Shown here: in pieces, positions 1 to 12,400 of the stretch
Layout of the letters: each line of letters starts with the position of its first letter
How positions within the stretch are numbered: position 1 is the first letter of the stretch
Program-made: the position numbers and the translations under genes
NCBI RefSeq assembly: GCF_008831285.2
Contig: NC_045149.1
Span: 498,001 to 562,000, forward strand
DNA from: Nymphaea colorata
Taxonomy: Eukaryota > Streptophyta > Magnoliopsida > Nymphaeales > Nymphaeaceae
DNA length: 64,000 nucleotides
Reading direction: 5' to 3'
The notes under the pieces: generated by a model
The model's database searches: none
What the model saw: only the letters and a program-made list of their open reading frames with translations
Told to the model about the DNA's origin: nothing

Positions 1-2769
1 TATTTGATTTCATTTCATGATGATGTATATGAAATCAAAAAGATGTTTTAACATGTCACCTATAGTAATGCACATGACAAAGAACAAAATATTTTCCATT
101 GAGCTTTCACACTTTGATGCATATGCCTTAGTTGCAGACATGAATAAAGTGTCTAGGTTATGACGCTCAATATATGGACACTTGCACTACAATGGGCTGA
201 AATTATTGGGGTAGAAAAAATTAGTTATTGGTTTACCTCGTCTTACCATTAATGAAGATATTTGTGAAGCATGTGTATGGGAAACAACAATGTCTTCCAT
301 TTTTAGTTGGGAAAGCATGGAGAGTGAAAGCTCCTTTAGAATTAGTGCATGCTGACATTTGTGGGCCAACAAGAACTCCATCTCTGAATAATAGTAGATG
401 TTTTTTACTATTTACTGATGATTTTTTCTCGCATGAGTTGGGTGCTTTTTCTTGTTGAAAAATAAAAAACATTTGAAAAATTCAATGAATTTAAAGTATT
501 TGTAGAAAAAGAATGTGGGCGACCTATAAAAACATTTTGTACTGATAGAAGAAAGAATTTCTGTCAAATGATTTTGACAATTTTTGCAAATTACATGACA
601 TAGTAGATAGTTAACAGTAAGAAAACTCCCCAACAAAATAAAGTTGTTGAAAGAAAGAATTGCACAGTGGTAGAGATGACTCGTAGCATGTTGAATGAGA
701 AGCATCTTCTCAATGAGTTTTAGATTGAAGCAATGGCTACAGCTGTGTATCTTCTCATCATATCACCAACTAAAATAGTTTGCAATATGACTCCATATGA
801 AGCATGGTGGAAGAAAAAGTCTAATGTAAGTAATTTAATAGTTTTTGGATGCATTGCCTACTCCTTGCTTGATTCTAGCAGTCAAGACAAAAATTGATAA
901 AAATAGTGAGAAATGTACTTTTGTGGGTTATAGTAATAAATTGAAAGGTTATCAACTATACAATCTGGTAACAAAGTTTTTAATCATTCAGTGTGATATC
1001 ATCTTTTATGAGAAAAGTTCATGGTCAATACATTCCATTTGTTAAATCAATTTCTCACTCAAATGCATTTGGGCCTCTGGTTAAATGTCATCATCAAGTG
1101 CTACTCATTCAAAAGAGATCAATTCAAATCATGAAGAAGATGTTAAAATAATTACATATGGATCTCCTCCGCCAAGAAAGGTGTGATCTGTACATGACAT
1201 ATATGTTTCTTGTTCATTTGTTTTTATGATAACTAAACCATTATATTATGTGGAAGCATGTGGCAAAGAAAAATAGGAAAAAGCAATGCAAGAAGAGATC
1301 ATTACAATTAAGAGAAATGATACATGACAGCTTACAGGCTTGCCACAAGGAAAGAAACCTATAAGTGTGAAATGAGTTTACAAATTGAAGTATAACGTCG
1401 ATAGAGGTGTACAAAAATACAATGCCAAACTAGTCTTCATAGGGTATGTACAAAAATATGGCACTGTTTATCTTGAAACTTTTTCTCCGGTTGCTTGTTT
1501 TGAGACTATTAGAGTAGTATTAGGACTAGCAGCTCACTTAAAATGAAAGGTATTTCAATTTGATGTCAAATCTACCTTTTTGAATGGTACTTTAGAAGAA
1601 TATGTATATGTACATCAACCATAAGGCTTTGTCATAATTGGGTAGGAGAAGAAAGTGTATAAGTTGAAGAAGGCCATTTATGGCCTCAAGCAAACACCAA
1701 GAGCATGGTATGAGAGGTTTGACACATATCTTCACAGAAATGGTTTCGACATTGTGAGAGTGAACTCACATTGTACTTGAAATATGAAGGTATTGACATG
1801 TCTGTGTTATCTGTTTATGTAGATGATATTATCTACATGGAATCAATGGATGTGCTCATTCACAAATTCAAGGACAGTATGATAAGTGAGTTTGAAATGT
1901 CAGATTTGGGTTTATTGCATTTCTTTCTTGGTCTTCAAGTTGTCCAAACAAATAATGACATTTTTATCTTTGAAGAAAAATATGCATTAAACCTACTTAA
2001 GAGGTATAATATGTCAGATTGCAAGTCATTTTCTATTCTCATGAACGTAGGTAAAAAATTAACTTTGTCTAATGGGACTGCTAAGGCCAATGAAACCTTG
2101 TTTAGAGGTCTAGTTGATGGCTTGTTATATTTGACTCATACATGACTAAATATTTTATTTGTTGTCAGCTTGATATCTAGGTTCATGCAAAGTCTATCGT
2201 TGCTCCATCTGGGGGCAGCAAAATGTGTTTTGTGTTACAACCATGAAACTATTGAATATGGAATTTGGTATAAATCAGATGTTTGTTTTAACTTGTTTGG
2301 TTATATTGATAGTGACTGGGCAGGAGCTGTAGATGATCGAAGGAACATAAGCAGTTAAGTTTTTACACTTGGATCATGTGCTATATTATGGTGTTCATAG
2401 AAGCAAAGTATGACGACATTATCATCATTATAATTGAAGTATATTGATGCATCTGCAGCTACTTGTCAGGTAATTTGAATGCGTCGAGTTTAGAAAGATC
2501 TTGGTCAAAGTCAAACTCAAAGAACACCAATCCATTGTGACAACAAGGCAACTATGACAAAGACAAGAAATTCAATTTACCATGTTAGGACAAAACATAT
2601 TGAACTTCATCATCATTTCATTTGTGAGATTGTTGGTAAAGGACAAATCGTGTTGACATATTGCTCAACTGAGGAGCAAGTTGCGGATGGATTTACGATG
2701 GCATGTTCATACCCAAAATTTGTGAAGTTTTGGTCTCACTTTGGTGTATCAAACTTTGCATTAAAGGGG
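1..2769 (+). pseudogene. Ty1/copia pol remnant (integrase, RT, RNase H)
   Basis: Decayed copia polyprotein whose gag and 5' LTR lie left of the window. In order: a pre-integrase zinc region (HLHYNGLKLL near 180), an integrase core start (ELVHADICGP near 336), an RT block ([17 protein letters not shown] near 1670, then YVDDII near 1820), an RNase H block (DSDWAGAVDDRR near 2310) and the C-terminal RNase H/tether motif (RTKHIELHHHFI near 2590). Domain order is the copia order (INT before RT). Many stops and frameshifts separate the pieces, so no long frame survives and it cannot encode an active polyprotein. It ends at a purine tract (ttaaagggg) where a 3' LTR should begin. Seen: motifs and stops. 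Known: copia domain order. Inferred: one element rather than several fragments. Confidence 0.9.
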
Positions 2770-3060
2770 TGATGAAAGTTAATGCAAAAACAAAAACAAA
2801 AAAAACGTGCAACTGTCTTTATGAAGAAGGTGAAGCGTCCAACTTTTTGGTTCCCCAACAACTCCATCTTCAAAGAAACATGCACATGACAAATGCCTCT
2901 TCAGTTTGTCCTACTTTAATTTTCAGTTTTTTGTTTTTAATGCATATGTCAATTATGGCCATAGTGGAATCACCAATAGTCATATGATTTATTTTCTATT
3001 AGTTGTGTGTGTGTGTGTGTGTCAATTATGGCCATAGTGAAAGCAATAGGTGCTAGAATG
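2770..3060 (+). repeat. Putative start of 3' LTR of the copia remnant
   Basis: TG follows the polypurine tract ending at 2769, as expected for a 3' LTR. I could not find the right end, because no second LTR is in the window for comparison. The 3060 limit is arbitrary. Confidence 0.3.
2948..3040. repeat. Short direct repeat flanking a (TG)n tract
   Basis: The 18-bp word tcaattatggccatagtg occurs at about 2949 and again at about 3021, immediately after a (GT) microsatellite at 3003-3020. It looks like a local duplication inside the putative LTR. Confidence 0.7.
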
Positions 3061-3164
3061 CTACATACGCTCAAATAGCAGAATGCACACTATCAGAAAA
3101 GCTCATGCTGCTTACTACCCACACCTCCCACTTCCTAGTCCCTAGCGCATAACATGATGTTAGG

Positions 3165-3372
3165 GTTATGCAAGGGCAAAGTCAGAAATTTTTCATGAGA
3201 CAGGCAGAATTAAAGTTTTTAAATTTGGGTAGGGCCGAATTATCAGTTTTTCAAAATGTTTATATAGAACAAGTGAAATTTTCTCAAATTTCAATATATA
3301 TATATATATATTAAAAATTTTGAGATAGGGCCAGGGCCAAGCGAGCCCTACGGCTCTGCCCCCTGGGGTTAT
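3165..3372. repeat. Short dispersed-repeat remnant with (TA)n core
   Basis: AT-rich segment around a (TA) tract at 3293-3310. One side has a run like agggcaaagtcagaaattttt and the other is GC-rich (agggccagggccaagcgagc). It resembles the ends of short non-coding plant transposons, but no clear terminal inverted repeat or target duplication was found. Confidence 0.25.
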
Positions 3373-5055
3373 GCTTGCTGCATTGTTTGTGTGTGTTGTT
3401 CGGGTGACGTTTGCTGCGAGGGAAAGGTCAGTGTATCGTCCTACTCAGACCTACTAACTACCGCTGCCTGCCCTCCTTCTTTCCATTGTCTTTCAATATC
3501 AAGCATTTATGGGGGAATATGAATCATAATGATAAAAGAGAGACGTTTATGATGGTAATGAAAGAAGGATCCGTCTGTCTATCAAGACATCCCCTGAAGA
3601 TAGGCTAGATAGGTGAAAGGCAAGGGCTGGGCTTCTTGAAAGGGTCCTCATGAATTTATGGAAAAATGTCTCGAATGACAAGCTTCATGATGTCCAACTG
3701 CTCATGTTCACTAGTTTGGTTATGCCACTTCCTAAGTTACAGGAGTATGACTACTAATTTGTTGTATGATCATTAGTTACTGACTAATATATGCTTCAGA
3801 TTGTTGTTGGTTACTATGACACATATATAAGGTTAGACTACATTGACATGTATGAATGATTTTGGTAAGAAGGACATTTTGTAAACATGAAGGGATAATG
3901 AAAGGGTTTGGACAACATAATCACATGGTGGAAGAAAATCGTCCTCCCGAGCTACCAAAGTAGGAGGGCAACTTATTTAGCACTAAGCTGCCAGTATAAT
4001 GCGTTTGACTAAGCGTCTTGGGTGCTCGAAGCCACCTGAGGGAATGTAAGACAAAGCAGTGTGCTTAACACTCTCTCTTAGAACCTACTAGCTCCTCTGC
4101 TTCTAAAGCTCCTTTCAGGGGACGAGTCATTTTTCCTAAGCTTCCTGCATACTTGAAATGATTGATATTTTCTCTATCTTTTTTTTTTGTGCTTTCAGTG
4201 CTTAATAATGCCTCGCTTTCCATCGATCAATGCTTAATTATTTTTATTACCTGTTTCCTACCAAGCCCCCATTCAAGCTCAGATATTTCCTTGTCATCCA
4301 AACTCTGTGCCCTGATTGATAGACCAGCCTAACCAGATTAACCACCCGATTAGAGCTCAGCATCTAACCCATCATAGTGTCCAACCTCCCAAACGGGTCT
4401 GATTGTGAACATGGCAATAGAAGCGCTGGTGCAACTCATGACAGACAACCTCATCCACCCATTATCAAGAGTCATCTAAGCTTGGAGATTGAACACATTC
4501 TACAGTCAAACTTCCATTACTACTACATGAAGACAAGATAAACAATCTATGGTTCTAAACAAGCGTTTATAACAATGATGTCATGAATTTACTAAGTGCA
4601 TATGCATGCAATAATTTCAATATGTTTGCAAGCATCATTAAGTTTCTCTTATCAATTCATCGTATGCATGATGCAGTGATGTCTCATTCAGCAGTGCTAT
4701 TTTCATACAATGGTCCGTGCGCAAGGCAATAACAAAGAACAACTACAAAACGTACTAGCACTAAACTCACAGATCGGCCACTATGTTTCTTCATTGAACC
4801 AATCTTTCGGAAGAGTTGTTTCCCTACATTCATTGTGGGGGAGGAGGTGGAGAGACATGCCTAAAAGCATAAGCAAATGTACTGGAAAACAACTAAATAA
4901 TTTAGATAGGATAATATTGTTTTGTTTGAACCCATCTAAGTGGAAGGGCAACCCCTTGCACCTTCCTCATGCCACAAGTGTTAGTGCCACTCTAGTTTGC
5001 AGTAGTTCAGTTCAGACCATACAAGGTCAAGTAAGGCTATGCATTAGTCATTATT
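3373..5055. other. Intergenic, no gene recognised
   Basis: Low-complexity and moderately AT-rich DNA with only short open frames (for example 3411-3608 and 4710-5144), none with a recognisable motif. The 4280-4460 stretch is more GC-rich and may be old transposon DNA, but I cannot assign it. Confidence 0.5.
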
Positions 5056-5824
5056 TGTTGATGACCAATTGTGCATGGCCCAACCAAGCAAGCAGTATGG
5101 GGTGCTCTTGCGGTCAGCCTCTACATTGCATGAGAAACAAGTGAGATTCAATCGGATGCTGAGTCAAGCAAAAAATCAATGCATTTGGGATGTGTTGCAG
5201 AAAGGTGCGAAGATGAAACGTATTGGTGCAGCATGGTTGGTAGTCCCCTCATAAGATGTAGTCCCATTAGTAAGTTCCCATGCACAATGTTAGGATACCC
5301 ATATGTGTGCACATGGGTTATGGCTAATTTATTTGGTGGACACATAGGCTTCTACAACCACATACGGTGAGGTGTAGTCAAGTAAGTGAAAGGTTGATGT
5401 CAAGTAAAGCGACCATTGGCCATCTTACGGTGAGGTGTAGTCAAGTAAGTGAAAGGTTGATGTCAAGTAAAGCGACCATTGGCCATCTTACTTACTGACA
5501 TCTAATTTGGCAACTGGCTTCATCTAAGGATTTCCTTCCAAGGAACGTCTTCTCCCACCTAGATTTTATATGGAGGTAGATAAGTATTTAGAAGAATGAC
5601 AGCGTTTTGATAGGGATTTATGATCACAGCTTGCTGATGTTCTACTATGGGATAAATCCTGAGTTACGCTTCGTTGACAGCCTAGCGCTCCTTGCCTAGA
5701 TCATGGTCAGAAAGAAGGAAGAAAACTTATGCTACCTTAAAAGATAAACTAGGATGGCTAAGGGCTTGTGGCAACCCTTAGCACTACGTGAGTCAGAAAT
5801 GACATGAAAAGTCAGTCCATGAGA
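5056..5824 (+). repeat. 5' LTR of gene-less element copy 1
   Basis: Homologous to 6593-7261 and, reverse-complemented, to 20239-20981 and 21575-22290. Longer than its partner partly because of a 63-bp tandem duplication at 5363-5488. Confidence 0.7.
5363..5490. repeat. 63-bp tandem duplication inside LTR
   Basis: Two near-identical 63-bp units (5363-5425 and 5426-5488) starting tacggtgaggtgtagtcaag. The paralogous LTRs have only one copy, so this is a local duplication. Confidence 0.9.
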
Positions 5825-5827
5825 AGT

Positions 5828-5839
5828 TCATATCAGAGC
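5828..5839 (+). other. Degraded primer-binding site (tRNA-iMet)
   Basis: tcatatcagagc matches 10 of 12 bases of the plant initiator-Met PBS TGGTATCAGAGC and sits 3 nt after the 5' LTR end. Confidence 0.65.
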
Positions 5840-6579
5840 ATAGTGATTTCTTGGGAATAATTTAAAAGACAAGGAAGACACAAGAATGAGTTTAAAAAAG
5901 AGAATAAAAACTAAAAGTTATGATGTGGAGAACTATCTAGTAGACTGTTCTAAAAAATGTTGGCCTGCTGTGCACCCTATGGTTTGGGGCATCTTCAAAG
6001 GGCATTTGTTCAAATGATCCTAGTGGTGTTGGTCATATAGAGATCACACATTCTGAAGATAGTATATGGGCATAAAGAGCAGAAGACCATGGATGTGCAA
6101 TTTGTTGAGACCAATGGGGTGAAGAAGATCCAACATGCAAGAGGATCGCCTAAGAAGGCAAGGGTCCTTGGTATTGAGATGGCTTGAGAAGCGAGCGTCA
6201 TAGTACTCAAAGGTGGGTATTGGTTGGCATCACATTTGAAACTTTGATACTTAGTGGTCATTAGATATATATTATACTTTAATAAGAAGGAGCTAAATGT
6301 GATAAAAAGGTTGAGTTGGAATGAAGGTAATTCACCCGATAAAGTAAGTAGCCAAGACATGGTGGGTATGTCAATCGTATGAATGTCGACACACTGAAGA
6401 ACAATCAATGGTATTGTGTCAAATCCTTGAGCAGAAGTGGCCAAAAGTCAGCGGTCGATGAGACAAAGCCACAAGTGGTTCATGGGAACCAAAAAAATTG
6501 AATGTGGTAGAAAGCAACAAAGGGGTTGGTCATAGATTTTCTCATGTAGGTAGCTAGTCAATGAAGACATTGATGATTT

Positions 6580-6592
6580 GGTGATGGGAGAA
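6580..6592 (+). other. Polypurine tract
   Basis: ggtgatgggagaa lies directly upstream of the 3' LTR. The sister element has ggtggtgggagaa at the same place on the opposite strand. Confidence 0.65.
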
Positions 6593-7261
6593 TATTACAG
6601 ACTGACTATGTTTGGGCTGGTTAAGCGAGTAGTATAGGATGCCTGTGCGATCAGGAAGCAAGTGAATCCAATCATACACTAAGTCAAACATAAAACAATG
6701 TAGTTAGCATGAGCAGAGTGGTGGTGCAAAGACAAAACATATTAGTGTAGTATGGTCAGCAACCCCGTCAAAAGATGTAGTCACATTGGTAAGTTCTCAC
6801 GCATAGCATTCAGACATGGGCCTATGTGGGTTACAAATAATTCCACTGGTGGATGCATAGGCTGCATCCACAACCATGTATGGTTGCACTGGGTCAATTA
6901 AATAAAAGCTCAGCATCGAGTAAGGTGATTGTCGGCCATTTTATTTAATGACATATAGTCAGCTTCGGTTGGGAACTTCCTCCAAAGGAAGTTTTCTTCC
7001 ACCCAAATTTTGTGGAAGTATATACGTGCTTAGAGGAATGGCAGTGTTCTGAAAAGGCCTCATGGCTATGGCTAGCTGATAGCTTAATATGAGATAAATC
7101 TTGAGTGATGGTTTACCAAATGCCTAAAACTCCTTGTCTAGTCCATGGTTTGAAAGAATGAAAAATGCTTCTGCTACCTTAAAGGATGAATCGAGCTAAC
7201 TAAGGGCTTATGGCAAACTCAACGTAGGGCGAGAAATGGATTGAAAAGTCAGCCCATGACA
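6593..7261 (+). repeat. 3' LTR of gene-less element copy 1
   Basis: 669-bp copy of the LTR, starting tattacagactgactatg (the expected TG is mutated to TA) and ending cagcccatgaca. Confidence 0.7.
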
Positions 7262-9350
7262 ATATGAGACATTCATATTTAATTCACATATTGAAGCATG
7301 CTTTCAGTGCATATTCATTTTGCTCATGTGATTTATTTATTGAACGTTCAACTGATATAAACATTTTACATAGCATGACTGAATTGTATTGACTAGCATA
7401 GCAAACACCATCATAACCAATTATAATCACATGAAAAAAATTGTTAACCGACAACATGAATTTCAAATCCAAAATCAAACGACTCATGACATGGTAAGAC
7501 CATAATCACATACACATATCCACTAACTTGCACACAGATATATACCAAATTACTTTGATTCATATCAATTCGATGTAATTAAAACATATGGGATCTATAT
7601 CCATATCTATTGGTCTAATACAATCATTACTTTATCTTTAATGCAAAATTACCTTTCATTTTTAACTCAGTAAAACACAAAAAATAGAATCTGGACTAGT
7701 GTACGTTTAGCAAACTAGGGTAAGTTAAATGTAAGCCCATATCATAATAGACGAATCCAAAATGCACGTATTCTCAAAATGAAGCAAATTTAATTCCAAA
7801 CCGAAATATATAGGTCCTAAACAAGTGAGATCCATATTCAAATCCATTTACAACACCCATGATATCTAGTTTAAAACAAGTTGGATCTGAATCCAGATAG
7901 GTTTACAACATATAAAACAAGTTGGATCTAAATCCAAATAGGTTCACAACATAAATATATAAGGTTTTGAATAAATTGAACACATATTGAAATATATTGA
8001 CAATGGCTAAATATACAGATATATATTTTAAAAACAATTGGACCCATTTTGAAATCCCTTTGCATCCACTAAAATACATAGCATATGGATTTGCATCGGA
8101 ATCTTAATTTAATTGAAACTACGATGCTTTCATTTCAAGGTAAATTCAAACATGGATCCAAATCTATTTGGATTTCAAAAATCTCATCTTGGCATTTCTA
8201 AAGATGTGTTAAAAATTAACATAATAGAGAGAATAGAAAACTAGACTGTAAATAATGTTGGACTAAATCATGCTTTTACTGATTCAATTTACATCATATT
8301 TAAAAGAAAATAGAATTGAGACCAACACTTTTCTGAAAAAATTATATATTAGCAAAGGTAGAACCTGTTGAAATCATATTTATGTCAAAATTTGTCTAGA
8401 ACAATTAAAACATATACTTAAAAACAATGGATCTAGCTCCAACCTTGTGGTCCTTTATGCTACAAATATTGTATATATTTCAGGATAATTCATCTCAAAA
8501 ATAGTGATATGAACATGTGAAGATATGAGCACTGAAATATTGTTTAGTAAAGTTAGCCAAATTAGGCCCAAGTCCATATCTAAATATAAATCTTGTTGAA
8601 AATAATAAAGTCATGAATAGGACTATTATCCTATAATTAACTATATTGTCAATTAAATCGGCCAATCATATACCCCTTTATATGATATTGTAATAAATAA
8701 GTGAGATAAAATGCCAATAAGTAGCATTTTAAAATTGAAGGAAAATCATATCATAGAATTTGCATAAAAATGATGAAAAAAAACTGCATTCAAATTCCTT
8801 CAACTTAACTTGACTGAAGTGAAATTTATTTTCCAAGTGCAAATGCCTCTTTTAAAATTTAAACAAGTATAGTATTTTCAATTTTCAATTTTACATAAAA
8901 TTGGTTGGTTCAGAAGTAGGGATTCAATATATTCAATTTGAATTGGATATCCGATCAACTGATCCAAAAAGATCATATATGAAATAAAATTTACTATTTG
9001 ATTAACAAATCAATCATATTCAGATTTTAAAAAATCACATCTGATAGGATTCCTCACAAAAAACACTATTTTTCAAAAAACAAACACGTATTATACGCCG
9101 GAAACCCCTCTGGCTAATAAAATGGAAATAAGACATGTCTTTTCAAAAAAATGGCAAAAAATAAAGACGCGTATAAAATGCATTTTGTACACATCTTTGA
9201 TGATTTTTTTTAAGGCACGAGGTTAGTTTTAAAAAATGGCACAACGTGTAATCTTTATAAAAAAAGTTGGCTTTTTTTTTTTTACTTGATCACCCCTTTC
9301 AATGGCAAAAATGTATTTTTAGATAGGAAAAGACGGGTTAGGTTAAAAAC
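7262..9350. other. AT-rich DNA without genes
   Basis: Very AT-rich. It contains loosely repeated phrases such as aagttggatctaaatccaaa around 7870-7960 and a run of GATCC/AAT-type repeats at 8920-9060. The 9060-9340 stretch has several homopolymer A/T runs and looks like old non-coding transposon DNA. No open frame has a recognisable domain. Confidence 0.5.
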
Positions 9351-9369
9351 TTAAAATCGATCCTGGCTT

Positions 9370-9560
9370 TCGTCTCCTTCTCATTCTCACAGACTGAAGA
9401 GGGCAATCGAGTGAAGAGGGGACGCCGGACGGACGAGCGGTGAGAGGGGTCGACAGGAGTCGCCGGAGGCTGACGTGAATCGCGATCGTCTCCTTCATCT
9501 CCTTCTCGTTCTCATTCGACTGAAGAGGTGAGTCGTCGGATGGACGAGCGCTGAGAGGGC
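9370..9560. repeat. GC-rich block with an internal imperfect duplication
   Basis: The phrase ctccttctcattctc..gactgaagag appears twice (about 9378 and 9495), each followed by a ggacgagcg(g/c)tgagagggg-like stretch. It could be a 5' untranslated exon of the hAT element downstream or an unrelated repeat. Confidence 0.4.
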
Positions 9561-10432
9561 TCTGTTTTACAATTTAAACTTTACACTGTACTTTTATTAT
9601 GTTATTTGTTGGTTAGGTGAGCATAATGGTGTTGGGAATGACTTCATTTATTAATCAGGTTGGGTCGACGCCCGACAGTTTATTAGGCCTCGAGCTTTTT
9701 ATTGTACTTAAAATACTTTCTGGCCATCTCCGCTTACTGTTGTTCCTTCAATTTCTAGCTGATTAAGTTTGGCATCTATTTACGACAACTGTAAATTCTG
9801 CAACTGTGGCATGAAACAGTCGACATCAAAATCAAAGCACTCAAACTCTGACTGCTCAGGGACATCAAAAAATTCATCAGCTGCATCATTCAATTGAACA
9901 AAAGAGCCAGCCAGCCAGACATGCTGGTTTGACGTATCACGTATGCCGCTTCCTGTGATTCTTCTGCCTGCGAATCCTCACTTTCCACAGCCTGAATTCT
10001 TGAAGATCGCGGTTAAATTTTGTCCGCCTGTTCAGACTGTGAGAGCCAACCAGAATGCTAAATTTATAATGCAAAATTTTGTCTAGCTATTCACAGCAGA
10101 TGCCTCTGGGGTTCATTGTCATGCTGAGAGAACATGTGTAAAGTGGTGTGTTTCTGCCTTTTCTTTTTTTCTTTTCTGTTGCTTAATTTCTTCTTGCATA
10201 CACGACCCACTTTGATGATATTTGGTTTGTTTAGGGTTCAAAACTTTATCTGTCCTCTGGCTTGAAGCCTTGAACTAAGTTCTTTGATTCTTTCTTAATT
10301 TGTTAACTTGCTGAATGGTTTATGTTGTGAAATAAATTTTTAATCATGCCTAAAGGCAAAGACATATTTTGGCAACATGTATAATTAAATGAGATGGAAA
10401 ATTGATTTGCAATTTCTGTGGAGATAAAATAT

Positions 10433-12400
10433 GCAGGAGGAATTACTCAGTTTAAGTATAATTTATCAAGCCTTCTATGTCATGTCATCATGTGCCAGAA
10501 AATATGAGACAAATGGCACTAAAAGCTTTGCAAGGTATTAATGAGAGGCCTAGAAAAAGGAGAAAAATGCAAAGCTGCCCAATAAGTTCAAGTGGAAGTG
10601 GAGCATATTTAGGTTCTTTCGGTTCAGAGGACAACATCAAACAATTTCAAACATGTTCAAAAAAAAAGAAAAGGATAATATTGATAGGCTCCTCTTTAAA
10701 GCTATGGTTATGAATAATCTACCATTCAACTTACTTCGATCGAATGATTTCAAGAATTTTGTTGTTGTTGTTTCACAGCATGGCCCAGCATACTTCCCAC
10801 CAAATAGTGAAACATCGAAAAGAACTAGATGATGCAAGGAAAGAGGTTGAAGCATATATTGAAGAAACAAAATCTACATGGGCATAATATGGGTGCCCTA
10901 TTATGTCAGATATTTGGGAGGATACAATTAGAAGCAGATCATACTTAAATTTGTTGGTAAGTTGTCCAACAAGTACAATATTTTGAAAAGCAAAACATGT
11001 AGAAAAGGTTCCTAAAAATGCAGAACTTATAACTGAATTTTTATCTTCAGCTATTAAAGAAATAAGACAAAAAAATATTATATAGATTGTGACAGACAAT
11101 AGAAGCAATTACAGAAAGGCAAAACTTATCCTTGAAGAAAGGTATTCAAATATTTTTACTACATCATGTGCTGCTCATTGCGTTGATTTAATGTTTGAAG
11201 ATATCGATACTTTGAAAAATGTAGCATCTATCATGACAAAAGCTAGACAAATTGCCAAATTCATATACAATAAGCAGCAAACTTTAGATATAGTGAGAAC
11301 TTACACAAAAGGAACAAAGTTAAAAAGGCCAGGTGCAACAAGGTTTGCTTCTCATTTCATTTGTTTACATTCTATTTTAAAACAAGAAGAAAATTTGAGG
11401 TTCATGGTTGCCTCCAATGATTGGAGACTTGTAGAAGAAGTGGAAAAAGATCGTGCAAGAGATATTATATATCTTATTCAAAATGAAGACTTTTGGAATA
11501 TGAGTAAAGAAATAATCATGTTTGTTGAACCATTAATGAAAGTATTGAAAATGGTAGATGGAGAAGTAGCCAATATAGGATATTTGTATGAGGCACTTGA
11601 TAGAGCTAAAGAAGCTATAAAGACTGCAAGTAAGGACAACAAGGAAAAGTATATACTATATTCGAAAATATTTGATAGGAGATGGACTCGTAACTTGCAC
11701 AATCCAGTACATGTTGCAGCTGTTTTTTTAAATCCTCATTTATTTTAGAATAAAATGGTAAAAATGGATGAACAAGTTCGTGAGGGTTTGGAACTTTGGA
11801 CATAGTGACAAGAAAACTTGTACCTCATGAAGATTATTTTGAAATAGCTAATGAGTTGGTCAAATAACATTGTTTTGCGAGGGATTAACTATGATAATTA
11901 TTCATATGCACATCCATGTAAGTGTCTCATTTTACTAGTTTGTCTATTTATGCAATCAACATCCATTATTTGTTATGCACTTCTTCTTTTAAATTTTGTT
12001 TTGTTTTTAATTATATTAGAGATTTGGTGGGAGATGTTCGGTTCTTCTGTTTTGTGCTTCAAAGTATAGCAATCAAAATATTAAGTCAACCATGCAGCAC
12101 TTTACCCTGCCTGTAAAAGAAATTGGAGTGCATTTGATGCTGCAAACATGAAGAAAAGAAACAATCTTGCACTATCAAGATTAACAAATTTGGTCTTTGA
12201 TAGAATGCATATGCATTTGCAAAGCATGGGTCTAGAATTGAAGAAGACCAATGCAAATCCTATCTACATTGAACATGTGAACCCATTTGTTGAAGAAGAA
12301 AATTTAAATACTGAGATAGCGAACTTGTCTTCAGATTCAAAAGAGAAAAATATTGATGAAAGTGAGACAAAAAACTTCAAGGCGTACAAGAAATGAAGAA
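10433..12400 (+). pseudogene. hAT-family transposase relic (BED finger, DUF659, C-terminal dimerisation domain)
   Basis: In order along the + strand: the end of a BED zinc finger (GGITQFKYNL near 10437, then PENMRQMALKAL), a DUF659-type core (AYFPPNSETSKR near 10790, MSDIWEDTIRSRSYLNLL near 10903, VTDNRSNYRKAKLILEERY from 11089, CAAHCVDLMFEDI near 11170, RPGATRFASHF near 11330) and the hAT C-terminal domain (EIWWEMFGS near 12020, then KILSQPCST and an RNW-like block). In-frame stops occur near 10886, 10984 and 11082, with frameshifts in the C-terminal half, so it is not functional. The longest intact piece is 11089-11748 (219 residues). A probable intron sits at 11918-12019. No terminal inverted repeats were located. 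Confidence 0.88.
11918..12019 (+). other. Probable intron in the hAT transposase relic
   Basis: The donor gtaagt and acceptor tatattag bracket 102 bp that separate the central domain from the WWEMFG block of the dimerisation domain. Removing it brings the hAT domain order together. Confidence 0.6.

Larger units (their letters stand above)
5056..7261 (+). mobile_element. Gene-less LTR retroelement, copy 1
   Basis: A 2.2-kb element with two related long terminal repeats (5056-5824 and 6593-7261), a degraded tRNA-iMet primer-binding site directly after the left repeat, a purine-rich tract directly before the right one, and about 770 bp of internal DNA with no gag or pol motif. Its LTRs and internal region are both homologous to the reverse-strand element at 20239-22290, which supports one family. 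The ends are TGTTG.. and ..CATGACA. I did not find a convincing target-site duplication (ttatt left, atatg right), consistent with age. Such an element would need gag and pol proteins from another element. Size and lack of genes place it between TRIM/SMART and LARD classes. Confidence 0.75.

Noticed and set aside
5051-7266. Target duplication for gene-less element copy 1
   Set aside because: Flanks ttatt and atatg do not match; either decayed or my left boundary is off by a few bases.
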